The notes below the pieces were generated by a model. That model did not search any database, was not told the DNA's origin, and worked only from the letters and a program-made list of their open reading frames with translations. A DNA stretch of 64,000 bases from Pseudomonas sp. TH41 (GTDB lineage: Bacteria; Pseudomonadota; Gammaproteobacteria; Pseudomonadales; Pseudomonadaceae): positions 372,001 through 436,000 of the forward strand of contig NZ_JAEKFH010000001.1 of NCBI RefSeq assembly GCF_016650695.1. The letters are read 5' to 3'. The translations under genes and the position numbers were made by a program. Positions 25,876-34,895 of the stretch are shown piece after piece. How positions within the stretch are numbered: position 1 is the first letter of the stretch; every line of letters begins with the position of its first letter.

Positions 25876-27075
25876 TTATTTGGTGGCGTTGAATGGCTGG
25901 CCCTTGTCTGGCCGTGAATCCTGCGGCAAGCCCAGTACACGCTCTGCCAACGTGTTGAGCAGCAGTTCGTCGGTGCCGCCGGCGATACGCAAGCTGGGGT
26001 CGAGCCAGGCGCTGGTGAAGTCTGTCTTCGCCTGAGAGTTTTCATGCAGAACCAGGCTGTTCGGGCCCTGGATGTTCGTCGCCATCCGACTCAAAGACTG
26101 GCGTGTGCGCCCCAGTAATAATTTGCGCATGGCACCTTCAGGGCCCGGGACCTGGCCCTTGGCGAATGCCTCCAAAGCTTGGCGATGGATGGCGCGCAGG
26201 CCTTGGCGCTGGACGAATACATCGGCAATGGTGGTGCGGATTTCACCGTCATCAAGCGCACGCTTGCCATTGATTTTCGACTGTTCGGCCAATGCGATGA
26301 ATTTTTCCAGGCTGGGGGCGTAGCCGGATTCGTCGGTCACCGAGTAGCGTTCGATCATCAGCGTTTCTACCGCGACCTTGAAGCCACCGTTGATCTCGCC
26401 AAGGCGCTGGTCATCGGGGACGAATACATCATCGAAGAACACTTCGTTGAGGTCACTTTCCTCGCCCAGACGGCGGATCGGCACGACACTTACGCCAGGG
26501 GATTTCATATCGACAAAGAAGTAGGTCAGTCCGGCGTGTTTGGGCAGGCTCGGATCGGTGCGGGCGACGATTACCCCCCAATCGGCGATTTGTGCCCAAC
26601 TGGTCCAGACCTTTTGCCCGCTCAGGCGCCAGCCGCCTTCCACTGCAACAGCCTTTAAACGTAGCGACGCCAGGTCAGAGCCAGCCGAAGGCTCGGAAAA
26701 CAGCTGGCACCAGATCAGCTCGCCACGGACAGTGGGCCTGGCCAGCCGCTCGGTCCAATAGGACGGGGCGTAGCGCAGGAAAATTGGCAGGGGGTTGTTG
26801 AGACTGATGCTGAAGTAGACCAATGGCAGGTCATAGCGCATCTCTTCTTCACTGAAGATCACTTTTTCCAGCTCGCTGCCACCCGCACCACCAAACTCCG
26901 TTGGCAGGGTGATGCAGGCGTAGCCATGCTCGGCCTTGAGGGCTTGCCAGGCACGAGCCAGGGCCAGATCCTCTTTGAAACTCAACCCGTGCCGTGCTTG
27001 ACTTGCGTAAAGAGGGGCGTGCTCTGCCAGCCAGGAACTGGCGCGCTCACGATAGCGTTCGAGTGAATTGCTCAT
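25876..27075 (-). CDS. Acyl-CoA dehydrogenase, large-type subunit
   Basis: 399 residues from the ATG before SNSLERYRERASSW, preceded by GGTGGA; an ATG 21 bp upstream overlaps the end of the previous gene. The middle domain has LFSEPSAGSDLASLRL and GQKVWTSWA; the helix with the catalytic base reads TLMIERYSVTDESG. The C-terminus differs from the usual pattern (LDPSLRIAGGTDELLLNTLAERVLG). It pairs with the small-type gene 27089-28186 located 13 bp upstream. This is the third heteromeric pair in the window. Confidence 0.88.
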   Translation of the reverse strand: MSNSLERYRERASSWLAEHAPLYASQARHGLSFKEDLALARAWQALKAEHGYACITLPTEFGGAGGSELEKVIFSEEEMRYDLPLVYFSISLNNPLPIFLRYAPSYWTERLARPTVRGELIWCQLFSEPSAGSDLASLRLKAVAVEGGWRLSGQKVWTSWAQIADWGVIVARTDPSLPKHAGLTYFFVDMKSPGVSVVPIRRLGEESDLNEVFFDDVFVPDDQRLGEINGGFKVAVETLMIERYSVTDESGYAPSLEKFIALAEQSKINGKRALDDGEIRTTIADVFVQRQGLRAIHRQALEAFAKGQVPGPEGAMRKLLLGRTRQSLSRMATNIQGPNSLVLHENSQAKTDFTSAWLDPSLRIAGGTDELLLNTLAERVLGLPQDSRPDKGQPFNATK

Positions 27076-27088
27076 GATGATTCCACCG

Positions 27089-28186
27089 TTATCCATGATT
27101 CGCCGTTTCCAGACCGATTTCGTTCAGCAGACATTCACGCCAGTAGTGGATGCTGCCCAGTTCCAGGGCGAGAGTGCGTGAGCGACGATAGTGGTGATGA
27201 GGCATGGCTTCCCAGGTCATACCCATGCCGCCGTGGGTATGCAGTCCTTCCTGGGCGATATAGTCGTAGGCCTTGGTCGCTGCGATACGTGCTGCTGCGC
27301 TCAATTGACGGCTTTCTAGCAGACCGTTTTCCCAGGCATCGAGTGCGTCATTGGTGCAGCCCTTGGCGATTTCCAGCAGGCAGTAAGCTTCGGCGAGCTT
27401 GTGCTTGATCCCTTGGAAACTACCAATCTGTTGACCAAAGGCACGACGCTCGCGGGCATAGTTACAGGCGAGTTCAAGGCTGGCTTGTGCGCCACCAATC
27501 TGCTCGGAGGCACAGGCGAGGGCAGCCAGGCTCGACACCTTCAGAAGTGCTTCGACACCGCCTAGCCGAGTGGCTGGAACCTGTTTGAATTGCAGGACAG
27601 CTGCGGCACGCGCGTTGTCGACGGTATCGAATGTCCGACGTGATACTCCGGGATGTGCAAGATCGACCAGGTAGAGCTCGTTGCCTTGTTCGCCCTGCGC
27701 CTGGACCAAAGCGATATCGGCAACACTGGCAAAGGCAGCCAATGCCTTTTCACCCTGCAATAAGCCGTTGCCGGCTAACAGTGACGGACTGGATGACAAA
27801 CCGCTGTCATGTGGGTCGGACAATGCCACGCAGGCGATTTTACTGCCGTTGGCCAGCCCCTCTATCAAGTTATCCCAGGTGCCTTTGGCGCATTGCAGCG
27901 CATTGGCTGCCACAGCATTACCTATAAGCGGTAATGAGGCGGTCATGCGTCCGGTTTCTTCGCAAAGCACGCCAAGGCCGCTCCAACCCAAACCCAAACC
28001 ACCTGATTGCTCGGTTACTGCGACACTCGGCCAGCCCTGGTCGACGGCATGGCCCCACAAGTGCCGGTCAAAACTGGCGGGTGTATCCAGCAGCGACTTC
28101 AAGTGTTCCGGGGTGGCTTGATCTTCTAGCAGGCGCCTGGCCTGTTCGCGGATCGAAGCGAGACTTTCGGCGTGTTCTTCTTGCAT
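27089..28186 (-). CDS. Acyl-CoA dehydrogenase, small-type subunit
   Basis: 365 residues from the ATG before QEEHAESLASIREQ; upstream in-frame sequence runs into the DUF35 gene. It has the RRAFGQQIGSFQGIKHKLAEAY element and GLHTHGGMGMTWE near the end. There is no Glu at the LCAD/IVD base position (SSLAALACASEQIGGAQ). It is the non-catalytic partner of 25876-27075. The gene lies 10 bp after the DUF35 gene, so the operon order is DUF35, small, large, large, small. Confidence 0.88.
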   Translation of the reverse strand: MQEEHAESLASIREQARRLLEDQATPEHLKSLLDTPASFDRHLWGHAVDQGWPSVAVTEQSGGLGLGWSGLGVLCEETGRMTASLPLIGNAVAANALQCAKGTWDNLIEGLANGSKIACVALSDPHDSGLSSSPSLLAGNGLLQGEKALAAFASVADIALVQAQGEQGNELYLVDLAHPGVSRRTFDTVDNARAAAVLQFKQVPATRLGGVEALLKVSSLAALACASEQIGGAQASLELACNYARERRAFGQQIGSFQGIKHKLAEAYCLLEIAKGCTNDALDAWENGLLESRQLSAAARIAATKAYDYIAQEGLHTHGGMGMTWEAMPHHHYRRSRTLALELGSIHYWRECLLNEIGLETANHG

Positions 28187-28196
28187 GCGGACTCTC

Positions 28197-28604
28197 TCAG
28201 ACAGGCGTGAACAGAGGTAAATGAACATCCTCAATCGCTTCGAAGACCACACGTACCCGCTGACCGATGAAGGCCGACTCGGGTGCACAACCGACGATGT
28301 TGGAGGTCAGTTGCAGGCTTTTGTGGTCGTCGAGTGAAACGATGGCGACGGCATAAGGCACAGGTTGGTCAGGCGACCACGGCTGATAATTGATCGTCAG
28401 TGCCTCGATAGTGCCCAGGCCCGAAACCGCCTGCGGTGCGAGGTTTCGGCTCAGGCACTGCGGGCAGATGATTCCTGGTGGATGCAGCCAATGGTCGCAG
28501 TCGTTGCAGCGCAGAAAGCGCAATTGGCCGTCGGCACCACTGGTCCAGAAAAACCGGTTGAGATCATCCAGCTGTGGCAATACGCGTTTGTAGGCAGTGC
28601 TCAT
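28197..28604 (-). CDS. DUF35 OB-fold protein with rubredoxin-like zinc ribbon
   Basis: 135 residues from the ATG before STAYKRVLPQL. The zinc ribbon is CNDCDHWLHPPGIICPQC (about residues 33-50), followed by an OB-fold domain (GTIEALTINYQPW... to FEAIEDVHLP). DUF35 proteins are acyl-CoA-binding partners of SCP2-type thiolases or MaoC-like hydratases, for example in steroid side-chain degradation (ChsH2, Ltp2 complexes). Neither kind of partner lies next to it here; the neighbours are acyl-CoA dehydrogenases. It is the first gene of the leftward operon controlled from the 28605-28856 region. Confidence 0.88.
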   Translation of the reverse strand: MSTAYKRVLPQLDDLNRFFWTSGADGQLRFLRCNDCDHWLHPPGIICPQCLSRNLAPQAVSGLGTIEALTINYQPWSPDQPVPYAVAIVSLDDHKSLQLTSNIVGCAPESAFIGQRVRVVFEAIEDVHLPLFTPV

Positions 28605-28689
28605 TCGGATCTCCAGCGTTGACGGGGGGAAAGTGAACATCATGCTTGAGCTCGCATAGTGCTTCCACCGCTAGTCATGAATCGCTTAA

Positions 28690-28708
28690 AACTAACATGT
28701 TGTTATTT
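28690..28708. promoter_or_regulatory. Operator-like inverted repeat, site C (weak)
   Basis: AACTAA CATGTTG TTATTT, a degenerate copy with 9 of 12 half-site bases matching ARCTGA-N7-TCAGTT. It lies about 85 bp upstream of the DUF35 start, in the divergent promoter region shared with the SDR gene. Confidence 0.4.
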
Positions 28709-28811
28709 TTAGATCATCTCAAACAAAGATGCAATAGGCGCCTATAAGATGTTTGCTCGACATCATTCTGTGGCCTAAGGATGTTGCCGAAGACGCTTTT
28801 TCTATTGTATA

Positions 28812-28830
28812 AGCTGATACATGGTCAGTT
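28812..28830. promoter_or_regulatory. Operator-like inverted repeat, site D
   Basis: AGCTGA TACATGG TCAGTT, the same half-sites as site A with a different spacer. It is 26 bp before the start of the SDR gene at 28857 and would overlap the promoter or transcription start of that gene. Confidence 0.7.
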
Positions 28831-28856
28831 ATTAACAAGAAGAGAGGAGAATCAAG

Positions 28857-29555
28857 ATGTCGGACGCATTAGTAGTGGTCACCGGGGCAGCAGGTGCACT
28901 GGGCCGTGTTGTCGCGCAAACCTTTCTGGAACAGGGGCGCCCGGTTGTACTGGTCGACTGCAGTGAGCAAGCGTTGCAATCGGTTTATGAGGGTATTGGT
29001 GGCGACAAGCATTTTCTGGTCGTCGACCTGACCGACACCGCCGCGACTCAGATGGCCCTAGGCAAGGTATTCCAGGCGAAAGGGCCGGCGGGTGTGTTGT
29101 GCAACATTGCCGGTGGCTTTGCCATGGGTAACGACGTGCATGACGCTGACGGCACTGTCTGGCAGCAAATGATGGACCTGAACGTCGCGACTGTGCTGAA
29201 CACTTGTCGCGCCACTGTTCCGGGGATGCTGGCGGCTGGTGCAGGCAAGATCATCAACGTATCGGCCGCTTCCGCCGTCACGGGCAAGGGCTCGATGGGC
29301 GCTTATTGCGCAGCCAAGAGCAGCGTGGCGCGGATCACCGAGTCCATGGCCCAGGAGCTTCGTGGCCATGGCATTAACGTCAACGCCGTTGCCCCGAGCA
29401 TCATCGACAGCGCTGCCAACCGTGCCGCGATGCCTGATGTTGATCCGGCCCTGTGGGTCTCGCCGCAGCAGTTGGCAGCAGTTTTCGGATTCCTGGCAAG
29501 TGATGCTGCTAGCGCCCTCAATGGCGCCGTCATTCCAGTGGTAGGCCTGTCCTGA
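28857..29555 (+). CDS. SDR-family dehydrogenase/reductase
   Basis: 232 residues with GAGAGGAG upstream of the ATG. The nucleotide-binding motif is VTGAAGALGR; the catalytic residues are intact (INVSAASAVTGKGSMGAYCAAKSS, Ser and Tyr-x-x-x-Lys). An Asp in VVLVDCS after the second strand suggests NAD(H) preference. It likely oxidises a hydroxyl, such as a 3-hydroxyacyl-CoA or ring alcohol. It is divergent from the DUF35 operon and is followed by the TetR gene. Confidence 0.9.
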   Translation: MSDALVVVTGAAGALGRVVAQTFLEQGRPVVLVDCSEQALQSVYEGIGGDKHFLVVDLTDTAATQMALGKVFQAKGPAGVLCNIAGGFAMGNDVHDADGTVWQQMMDLNVATVLNTCRATVPGMLAAGAGKIINVSAASAVTGKGSMGAYCAAKSSVARITESMAQELRGHGINVNAVAPSIIDSAANRAAMPDVDPALWVSPQQLAAVFGFLASDAASALNGAVIPVVGLS

Positions 29556-29651
29556 TTCAGCCGACTGTTATGTTAAGTTTCCTTGCGCCGTAGAACGGCC
29601 TGCCTGGTACTGATCAGGTAGGGTGAACAGCAAAATGGTGGAAGGACTTTC

Positions 29652-30263
29652 ATGTCAGTAAAACCCAAGGGGAGGCCTCGTCGTGAATTGGATGAGGCGC
29701 TGCTCCAGGCAGCCGCCAACGAGTTTCTGGAGTTCGGTTACACCGATGCCAATCTCGGCCGTATCGCCGAGGCCGGGAAGACAACAAAGCCGGCGCTGTA
29801 TCGACGTTTCCCCAGCAAGGAATTGTTGTTTGAGGCTGTGCTTGCGCACATTTCCAAGGATTTCGAACTCGATTTAGGTTTTTTGCTGGTTGATCGGCCA
29901 GTCGCACAGTTGCTCTACGAGTTGGCCCAACTGTTTTACGAAAAGCTCGGTACCCCGCGTGTCTTAGCCATGTCCCGGTTAGGCGCGCATGAAAGCGTCA
30001 GGTTTCCTCAGCTGATCATCAGTTTTCGTGAAGAAGTCATGAGCGGTTTCATGTCGCAGCTGACAGGTTGGCTCGACCAACTCAACACAAAAGGGGTTGT
30101 GCAAATACCGAACTCGATCGACGCCGCGATTATCTTTTTGACCCTTGCGGGTCGCACCCATGAGCGTTTGATGGGGGTGCAGTTGGCGCAAGAACAGGTG
30201 GAGCCTCACCTAAGAGAAATCGTGCGTTTTTTTCTCGCGGGCTACGCACCGCGTCCGGATTGA
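29652..30263 (+). CDS. TetR-family transcriptional regulator
   Basis: 203 residues, a typical TetR length. The N-terminal helix-turn-helix is LLQAAANEFLEFGYTDANLGRIAEAGKTTKPALYRRFPSKELLFEAV. The C-terminal part is a ligand-binding/dimerisation domain without recognisable motif. It is the only TetR-type regulator in the catabolic cluster, which makes it the best candidate for the 19-bp inverted repeats found at the operon promoters. Its own upstream region (29556-29651) has no full copy of the repeat, only a different TACTGATCAGGTA-like palindrome near 29609. The inducer is probably a CoA thioester or pathway intermediate; this is inference. Confidence 0.88.
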   Translation: MSVKPKGRPRRELDEALLQAAANEFLEFGYTDANLGRIAEAGKTTKPALYRRFPSKELLFEAVLAHISKDFELDLGFLLVDRPVAQLLYELAQLFYEKLGTPRVLAMSRLGAHESVRFPQLIISFREEVMSGFMSQLTGWLDQLNTKGVVQIPNSIDAAIIFLTLAGRTHERLMGVQLAQEQVEPHLREIVRFFLAGYAPRPD

Positions 30264-30336
30264 GCAGCCACTACACCGTGGCGCTGCGAAGGAATGCATA
30301 CGTGATCATGAGTGTCAGTTACCCACGGGAGAGGCT

Positions 30337-31536
30337 ATGTACGATGTCATGAACGGTGTACGTGTAATCGAAGTTGCGGAACACACTTATGTGCCAGCCG
30401 CGGCGATGGTGTTGGCGGACTGGGGCGCGGATGTCATCAAGGTTGAACGCGCGCAAGGTGGCGATGCTTCGCGGCATATGCGTCTGCCAGGCACGGATGG
30501 CCGGGTCAATCCATTCTTTGAAACCGGCAACCGCGGTAAACGGGGCATCGCCCTGGACCTGACCCAGACTGAGGGTCGAGAGCAGTTGTATCGACTGATC
30601 GAAGGTGCCGACGTGTTCCTCACCAACTTGCGTGCCGATGCGCGGGCAAAGCTGGGTATCGAGCCTCAGGACTTGCTCAAGCGCAACCCCCGTTTGATTT
30701 ACGCACGCGGTACTGGCTACGGTTTGCATGGTGCCATGGCCAACGACGGCGGATTCGACTACCCCACGGCGTGGTGTCGGGCCGGTGCGGCGTTCAACCA
30801 GACGCTGGCGGACGAACCGCCACCCAAACAACCCGGATCCATCGGCGACCTTACCGGTGGCGTCACCCTGGCAGGGGCCATTGCCGCTGCCCTGTTTCGC
30901 CGCGAGCGCACCGGTAAGGGCGCAGTGGTGGACAACGCGCTTTACATGGTTGGAACGTATTTGATGTCACAGTCTCTGCTGGCCACCAGCATTGGCGTGC
31001 CGACCATTCCCATCGAGAGGCAGGAGGACAGTTCGTTCGCCCTGGCAAACAACTACCGCACTCGCGATGGCCGTTGGTTGACTATCTGCCTGTTGATGGA
31101 TAAGTGGTGGCCCGATTTTGTCGCTCATATCGAACGGCCGGCGCTGCTCAGCGACCCGCGTTTCAAGGATGCGGCTTCACGGCATGCCAACTCCCGCGCG
31201 CTGGTGGGCGAACTCAACGAAGTGTTCGCCACCCGTAACTACGCAGAGTGGTGCGAACGCTTCAAGACGCTGGAAGGTGTATGGGCCCCGATCCAGAGCC
31301 CCTCTGAAGTACTGGCTGATCCTCAGGCACTGGAAAACGGTTTCATCAGCGCAGTGGACATTGATGCACAAAGCCAGTACCTGGTAGGGGTCTCGCCAGC
31401 GCAATTCGATGAGCAACCGATCGGAAGGCTCATGGCTGGCCCCGGATTTGGCGAGCATACCGACGAAGTTCTGCGCGAAATTGGTTTGACCGACACTCAA
31501 CTGAGCGCATTGCGCGAAGCAGGCGCCATTCGCTAG
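30337..31536 (+). CDS. CaiB/BaiF-family (class III) CoA transferase
   Basis: 399 residues, the normal length. The N-terminus has GVRVIEVAEHTYVPAAAMVLADWGADVIKVE and GNRGKRGIALDL, both typical. The position of the catalytic Asp is in GGFDYPTAWCRAG. Class III enzymes move CoA between carboxylates, so this one could load the substrate acid with CoA without spending ATP, or recycle CoA between intermediates as BaiF does for bile acids. It starts 73 bp after the TetR gene and ends at a terminator facing the aldehyde dehydrogenase gene. Confidence 0.9.
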   Translation: MYDVMNGVRVIEVAEHTYVPAAAMVLADWGADVIKVERAQGGDASRHMRLPGTDGRVNPFFETGNRGKRGIALDLTQTEGREQLYRLIEGADVFLTNLRADARAKLGIEPQDLLKRNPRLIYARGTGYGLHGAMANDGGFDYPTAWCRAGAAFNQTLADEPPPKQPGSIGDLTGGVTLAGAIAAALFRRERTGKGAVVDNALYMVGTYLMSQSLLATSIGVPTIPIERQEDSSFALANNYRTRDGRWLTICLLMDKWWPDFVAHIERPALLSDPRFKDAASRHANSRALVGELNEVFATRNYAEWCERFKTLEGVWAPIQSPSEVLADPQALENGFISAVDIDAQSQYLVGVSPAQFDEQPIGRLMAGPGFGEHTDEVLREIGLTDTQLSALREAGAIR

Positions 31537-31550
31537 TGAACGAAGTGAAT

Positions 31551-31584
31551 CCCCCGCATCGACGCGCTGAGCGTGGTGCGGGGG
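31551..31584. terminator. Bidirectional stem-loop between convergent genes
   Basis: CCCCCGCA pairs with TGCGGGGG around an inner ACGC/GCGT stem. It lies between the CoA transferase stop and the stop codon of the convergent aldehyde dehydrogenase. No long T-run is present. Confidence 0.65.
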
Positions 31585-31599
31585 GGCGAGTTCAGGCGA

Positions 31600-33090
31600 T
31601 TAACCGATCGGATAGGTAATGGCTTTTTCCAACAGGTATTCTTTGAGCCAGTGTGGGCCGAACTCCCGCCCGATACCCGAGTGTTTGTATCCACCAAAGG
31701 GTGCTTTGACATAGAGATCACCGGTACCGCCGTTGATGGCCACGCCGCCTGTTCTGAGTTTTTGCGCAATGCGAAATGCGGCAGAGCGATCGGCTGACAT
31801 TACCGCACCACTGAGTCCGAATCTGGAGTCGTTGGCCAGGCGTATCGCTTGCTCATCAGTGTCGAAACCGATGATCACGCCGATTGGCCCGAAGACTTCC
31901 TCTTGCGCCAGTCGAGATGCGTTGTCCACATTGTCGAAAACGGTCGGTTCGTAGAAATAGCCTTTATCAAGATGCGCCGGGCGTTTGCCACCGGCGACCA
32001 GGGTTGCGCCACTGTCTATGCCCAGTTGTACGTAGTATTCGGTCTTGGTGCGGGCACTTTCGCGGATCAATGGGCCGACGATCACACTGGGGTCCTGTGG
32101 GTCGCCAATTTTCAGTTGGCCGAGTATCGCCTTGACGGTTTCGACAAACGCAGGACGAATGGTGTTGTGTACCAGGAAACGAGTCAGCAGGGCGCAGCCT
32201 TGGCCTGCATGCAGGGAAACACTGAACGCTGCCAGGCTCGCGGCTTTGATTACATCAGCGTCATGCCTGACGATCATTGCCGATTTACCGCCTAGTTCGA
32301 GGTGGACTTTCTTCAGGGTGCTGGCTGACTGACGTAAAATGGCCGAGCCGACGGCATCGGAGCCGGTGAAGCTGATCAAATCGACCCGAGGATCCTCGGT
32401 GAGCATCGCCCCGACTTCCGGGCCACCGGTCACAACACTTAGTACGCCGTTGGGCAGTTGTGCCTCGATGATGATTTCAGCCAGCAGCAAGCCAGAGAAA
32501 GGTGTGAATTGCGAGGGTTTGATGACAACCGTATTGCCTGTCAGCAACGCCGGCACAGCTTTGACGATATTGAGCAAAAACGGGTAGTTGTACGGTGTAA
32601 TACCGACCACTACACCGTAGGGTTCGAACAGAGTGACGCCGCCTCCCAGCAGATCGGGTGCCGAAGGGTCGAAGGGATTGGGTTTTGACTCTATCGCTAT
32701 TGGTTCGGGCTCAATCTTTAGCGCCAGTGCAATCGCATAGTCGATAGCTTCGATAGCGCCGTTAAACTGAGCACTGTTCATCAGCATGTGTACGGCACCG
32801 ACTTCCTCAATCAGTAACTGCTTGATCCGGTCCTGGCGGCTGATAATTGATGCGCGAAAACGCTTGATGGCCTCGATGCGCTCGGCCATCTGCAGGGTTG
32901 GCCAAGGGCCGTTATCGAAAGCGTTGCGGGCAGCAGCAATGGCAAGGTCGACTTCCGGTTTGCCACCCACCGGGGCCCGACCAATGATTTCTTCGGTCGC
33001 TGGATTGAAAATGGTTTCGTAGCCCTCGGAGGGGGAAACCCATTGGCCGTCGATGTAAAAGTTCTTAATGTCGGTGTAGGGCGTCGGCAT
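31600..33090 (-). CDS. NAD(P)-dependent aldehyde dehydrogenase
   Basis: 496 residues using the ATG before PTPYTDIKNFYI, which has AAGGA 9 bp upstream; an ATG 9 bp earlier is too close to that site. Catalytic Glu is in ELGGKSAMIV and the nucleophilic Cys in HAGQGCALLTR. The Rossmann segment SFTGSDAVGSAI and the C-terminal APFGGYKHSGIGREFG are normal. It would oxidise the aldehyde formed by the GMC alcohol dehydrogenase, whose gene lies 45 bp upstream in the same direction. The resulting acid would be a substrate for the CoA ligases or CoA transferase. Confidence 0.92.
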   Translation of the reverse strand: MPTPYTDIKNFYIDGQWVSPSEGYETIFNPATEEIIGRAPVGGKPEVDLAIAAARNAFDNGPWPTLQMAERIEAIKRFRASIISRQDRIKQLLIEEVGAVHMLMNSAQFNGAIEAIDYAIALALKIEPEPIAIESKPNPFDPSAPDLLGGGVTLFEPYGVVVGITPYNYPFLLNIVKAVPALLTGNTVVIKPSQFTPFSGLLLAEIIIEAQLPNGVLSVVTGGPEVGAMLTEDPRVDLISFTGSDAVGSAILRQSASTLKKVHLELGGKSAMIVRHDADVIKAASLAAFSVSLHAGQGCALLTRFLVHNTIRPAFVETVKAILGQLKIGDPQDPSVIVGPLIRESARTKTEYYVQLGIDSGATLVAGGKRPAHLDKGYFYEPTVFDNVDNASRLAQEEVFGPIGVIIGFDTDEQAIRLANDSRFGLSGAVMSADRSAAFRIAQKLRTGGVAINGGTGDLYVKAPFGGYKHSGIGREFGPHWLKEYLLEKAITYPIG

Positions 33091-33135
33091 TGCGGTCATC
33101 CTTTTTTATTTTTGTGCAATGGAAGGTGGCCGTAT

Positions 33136-34785
33136 TCAGCTTGCAATCTCGGTAAGGTTCACCGATGTCGCTGCCAGCGGATTGGCCAGTTCCGCCGCGA
33201 TGATTTCGGCGGCGCGCAATGCAATAGCCATGGCAGGGCCGTTGGTGTTGCCTGAGATCAATGCCGGCATGATCGACGTGTCCACCACCCTGAGCCCCGA
33301 TACCCCGCGAACCTTCAGGCTGGGGTCCAATACCGATTCGGCATCGCTGCCCATGCGGCAGGTGCCGGACACGTGGTAGGCGGTACCTCCCCACTGTTTG
33401 AATGCCTCAAGGATTTCTTCATCGCTTTGTGCATCGGCGTTTGGTGTAGTAGCGCCGACGATGAACGGCGCCAAGGCCGGTTGCGAGGCAAGCTTACGGA
33501 TCCAGCGGTACATGGAAATGGCGGCAGCACGATCCGTTACCGACTCCAGATAGTTGGCACAGATGTAGGGCGGTACATTGGGGTTGGCAGAGCGAATCGA
33601 CACTTCACCCTGGCTTTGTGGGCGCATGAAATAGCCCCCCAGGGTCAGCCCGGGTTGCTTTTCGGGTATGACTTCATCTTCTCCGTAGGTCAGGGAGTAC
33701 AGGCTGATACCGACTTGCGCGTCGGGACGGTCGAGTTCGGGGCGGGTTTTAACGAAGCCACCAATTTCATGTGCGCTATGGGTCAGCGGTCCGTTTCTGC
33801 CGGTGTAGTACTGCCACACTGAGCGCAACAGGCCCAAGCCGAAAAAGCGATGATTCAGGCTGTGACTCTTCACACGGTACTGCATGGCCAAGAAGAAATG
33901 TTCGCGCAGGTTGTGGCCCACCTGGGGAGCATCCTTGATCACGGCAATGCCATGGGACTCAAGAAGGGCAGCAGGCCCTACGCCGGAAAGCTGCAGCAAC
34001 TTGGGTGATTGAATGGCTCCGGCGCAGACGAGGATCTCTTTTCCCGCGCAAATCGCGCGTTCACCCTTGTTGTCGCGTACGGTCACGCTGGTTGCACGCT
34101 TGTTTTCAAAGTTGATCCACAGGACGTCGGTCTGGGTGACGATGTCCAGGTTCGGGCGGTTGCGCACTGGATCGAGAAAGGCTTTCGCGGCACTGTAGCG
34201 CTGGCCGTGCCAGATGTTCTGGGTTTGGTAACCCAATCCACCAGGCCCGGCAGTATTGGCCAGGTTGATATCATCGACCCGAGGTGTTCCCGCCTGCACG
34301 CCCGCAGTCAGCACGGCTTCGCAGAGTGGGTCGCCTGAGGCGTGAACTGAAATCTTTAGAGGGCCACCGGAACCCCGCCCTGGCGCTGCCCCCAATATAT
34401 GGCCTTCGAGCTCAACGAAATGCCGCCCCATGTTGTTCCAACCCCAACCGGTGCACCCGGCGGCTTCCCACGCGTCATAGTCCTCGGGTGCACCACGCAC
34501 ATAGACCATGCCATTGATCGAGCTGGACCCACCGAGGACGCGACCTTTGAGCCAGATGTCTTCAGCTTGTCGGGGGCCGCGCGAAACCTTGTAATCCCAG
34601 ACATGCGGGTTTCCCGGAGTCAGCAATTTGCCTATGCCGCGGGGCATCGCAATCAATGCGTTGCTGTCATCCGGGCCGCTTTCGATCAGCAGCACGGAGA
34701 CTGAGTGCAAAGATGAAAGTCGATTCGCCAAGACGCAGCCTGCGGAACCGGCACCCACAATGATGTAGTCGTATTGCTCATTCAT
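33136..34785 (-). CDS. GMC-family FAD alcohol dehydrogenase (AlkJ/choline dehydrogenase-like)
   Basis: 549 residues. The FAD motif YIIVGAGSAGCVLANRL is at the N-terminus, GMC signature 1 in GRVLGGSSSINGMVYVRG, signature 2 in GAIQSPKLLQLSGVG, and the catalytic His in AYHVSGTCRMG. Enzymes of this group oxidise primary alcohols and pass electrons to the respiratory quinone pool. With the following aldehyde dehydrogenase it makes an alcohol-to-acid pair. A rubredoxin relic lies 110 bp upstream on the same strand, as seen in alkane or terpene hydroxylation clusters. Confidence 0.92.
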   Translation of the reverse strand: MNEQYDYIIVGAGSAGCVLANRLSSLHSVSVLLIESGPDDSNALIAMPRGIGKLLTPGNPHVWDYKVSRGPRQAEDIWLKGRVLGGSSSINGMVYVRGAPEDYDAWEAAGCTGWGWNNMGRHFVELEGHILGAAPGRGSGGPLKISVHASGDPLCEAVLTAGVQAGTPRVDDINLANTAGPGGLGYQTQNIWHGQRYSAAKAFLDPVRNRPNLDIVTQTDVLWINFENKRATSVTVRDNKGERAICAGKEILVCAGAIQSPKLLQLSGVGPAALLESHGIAVIKDAPQVGHNLREHFFLAMQYRVKSHSLNHRFFGLGLLRSVWQYYTGRNGPLTHSAHEIGGFVKTRPELDRPDAQVGISLYSLTYGEDEVIPEKQPGLTLGGYFMRPQSQGEVSIRSANPNVPPYICANYLESVTDRAAAISMYRWIRKLASQPALAPFIVGATTPNADAQSDEEILEAFKQWGGTAYHVSGTCRMGSDAESVLDPSLKVRGVSGLRVVDTSIMPALISGNTNGPAMAIALRAAEIIAAELANPLAATSVNLTEIAS

Positions 34786-34895
34786 TTTGCTGCCCCAGGT
34801 AGTTTTGTTGTTCTGTTGCTTGGGAGCTGGTGCACCACCGGACCGCCGGGTGCCGGGGTCGGTAATCGGTAAGGGTTATGACTGGCGTGGCTGTT

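Noticed and set aside
29609..29622. TetR autoregulatory site with the same motif
   Set aside because: The sequence TACTGATCAGGTA is a palindrome but does not have the 7-bp spacing of the repeat family, so it was not counted as a copy.
30302..30320. Possible further copy of the 19-bp repeat before the CoA transferase gene
   Set aside because: Only the right half-site TCAGTT is present; the left half (GTGATC) does not match.
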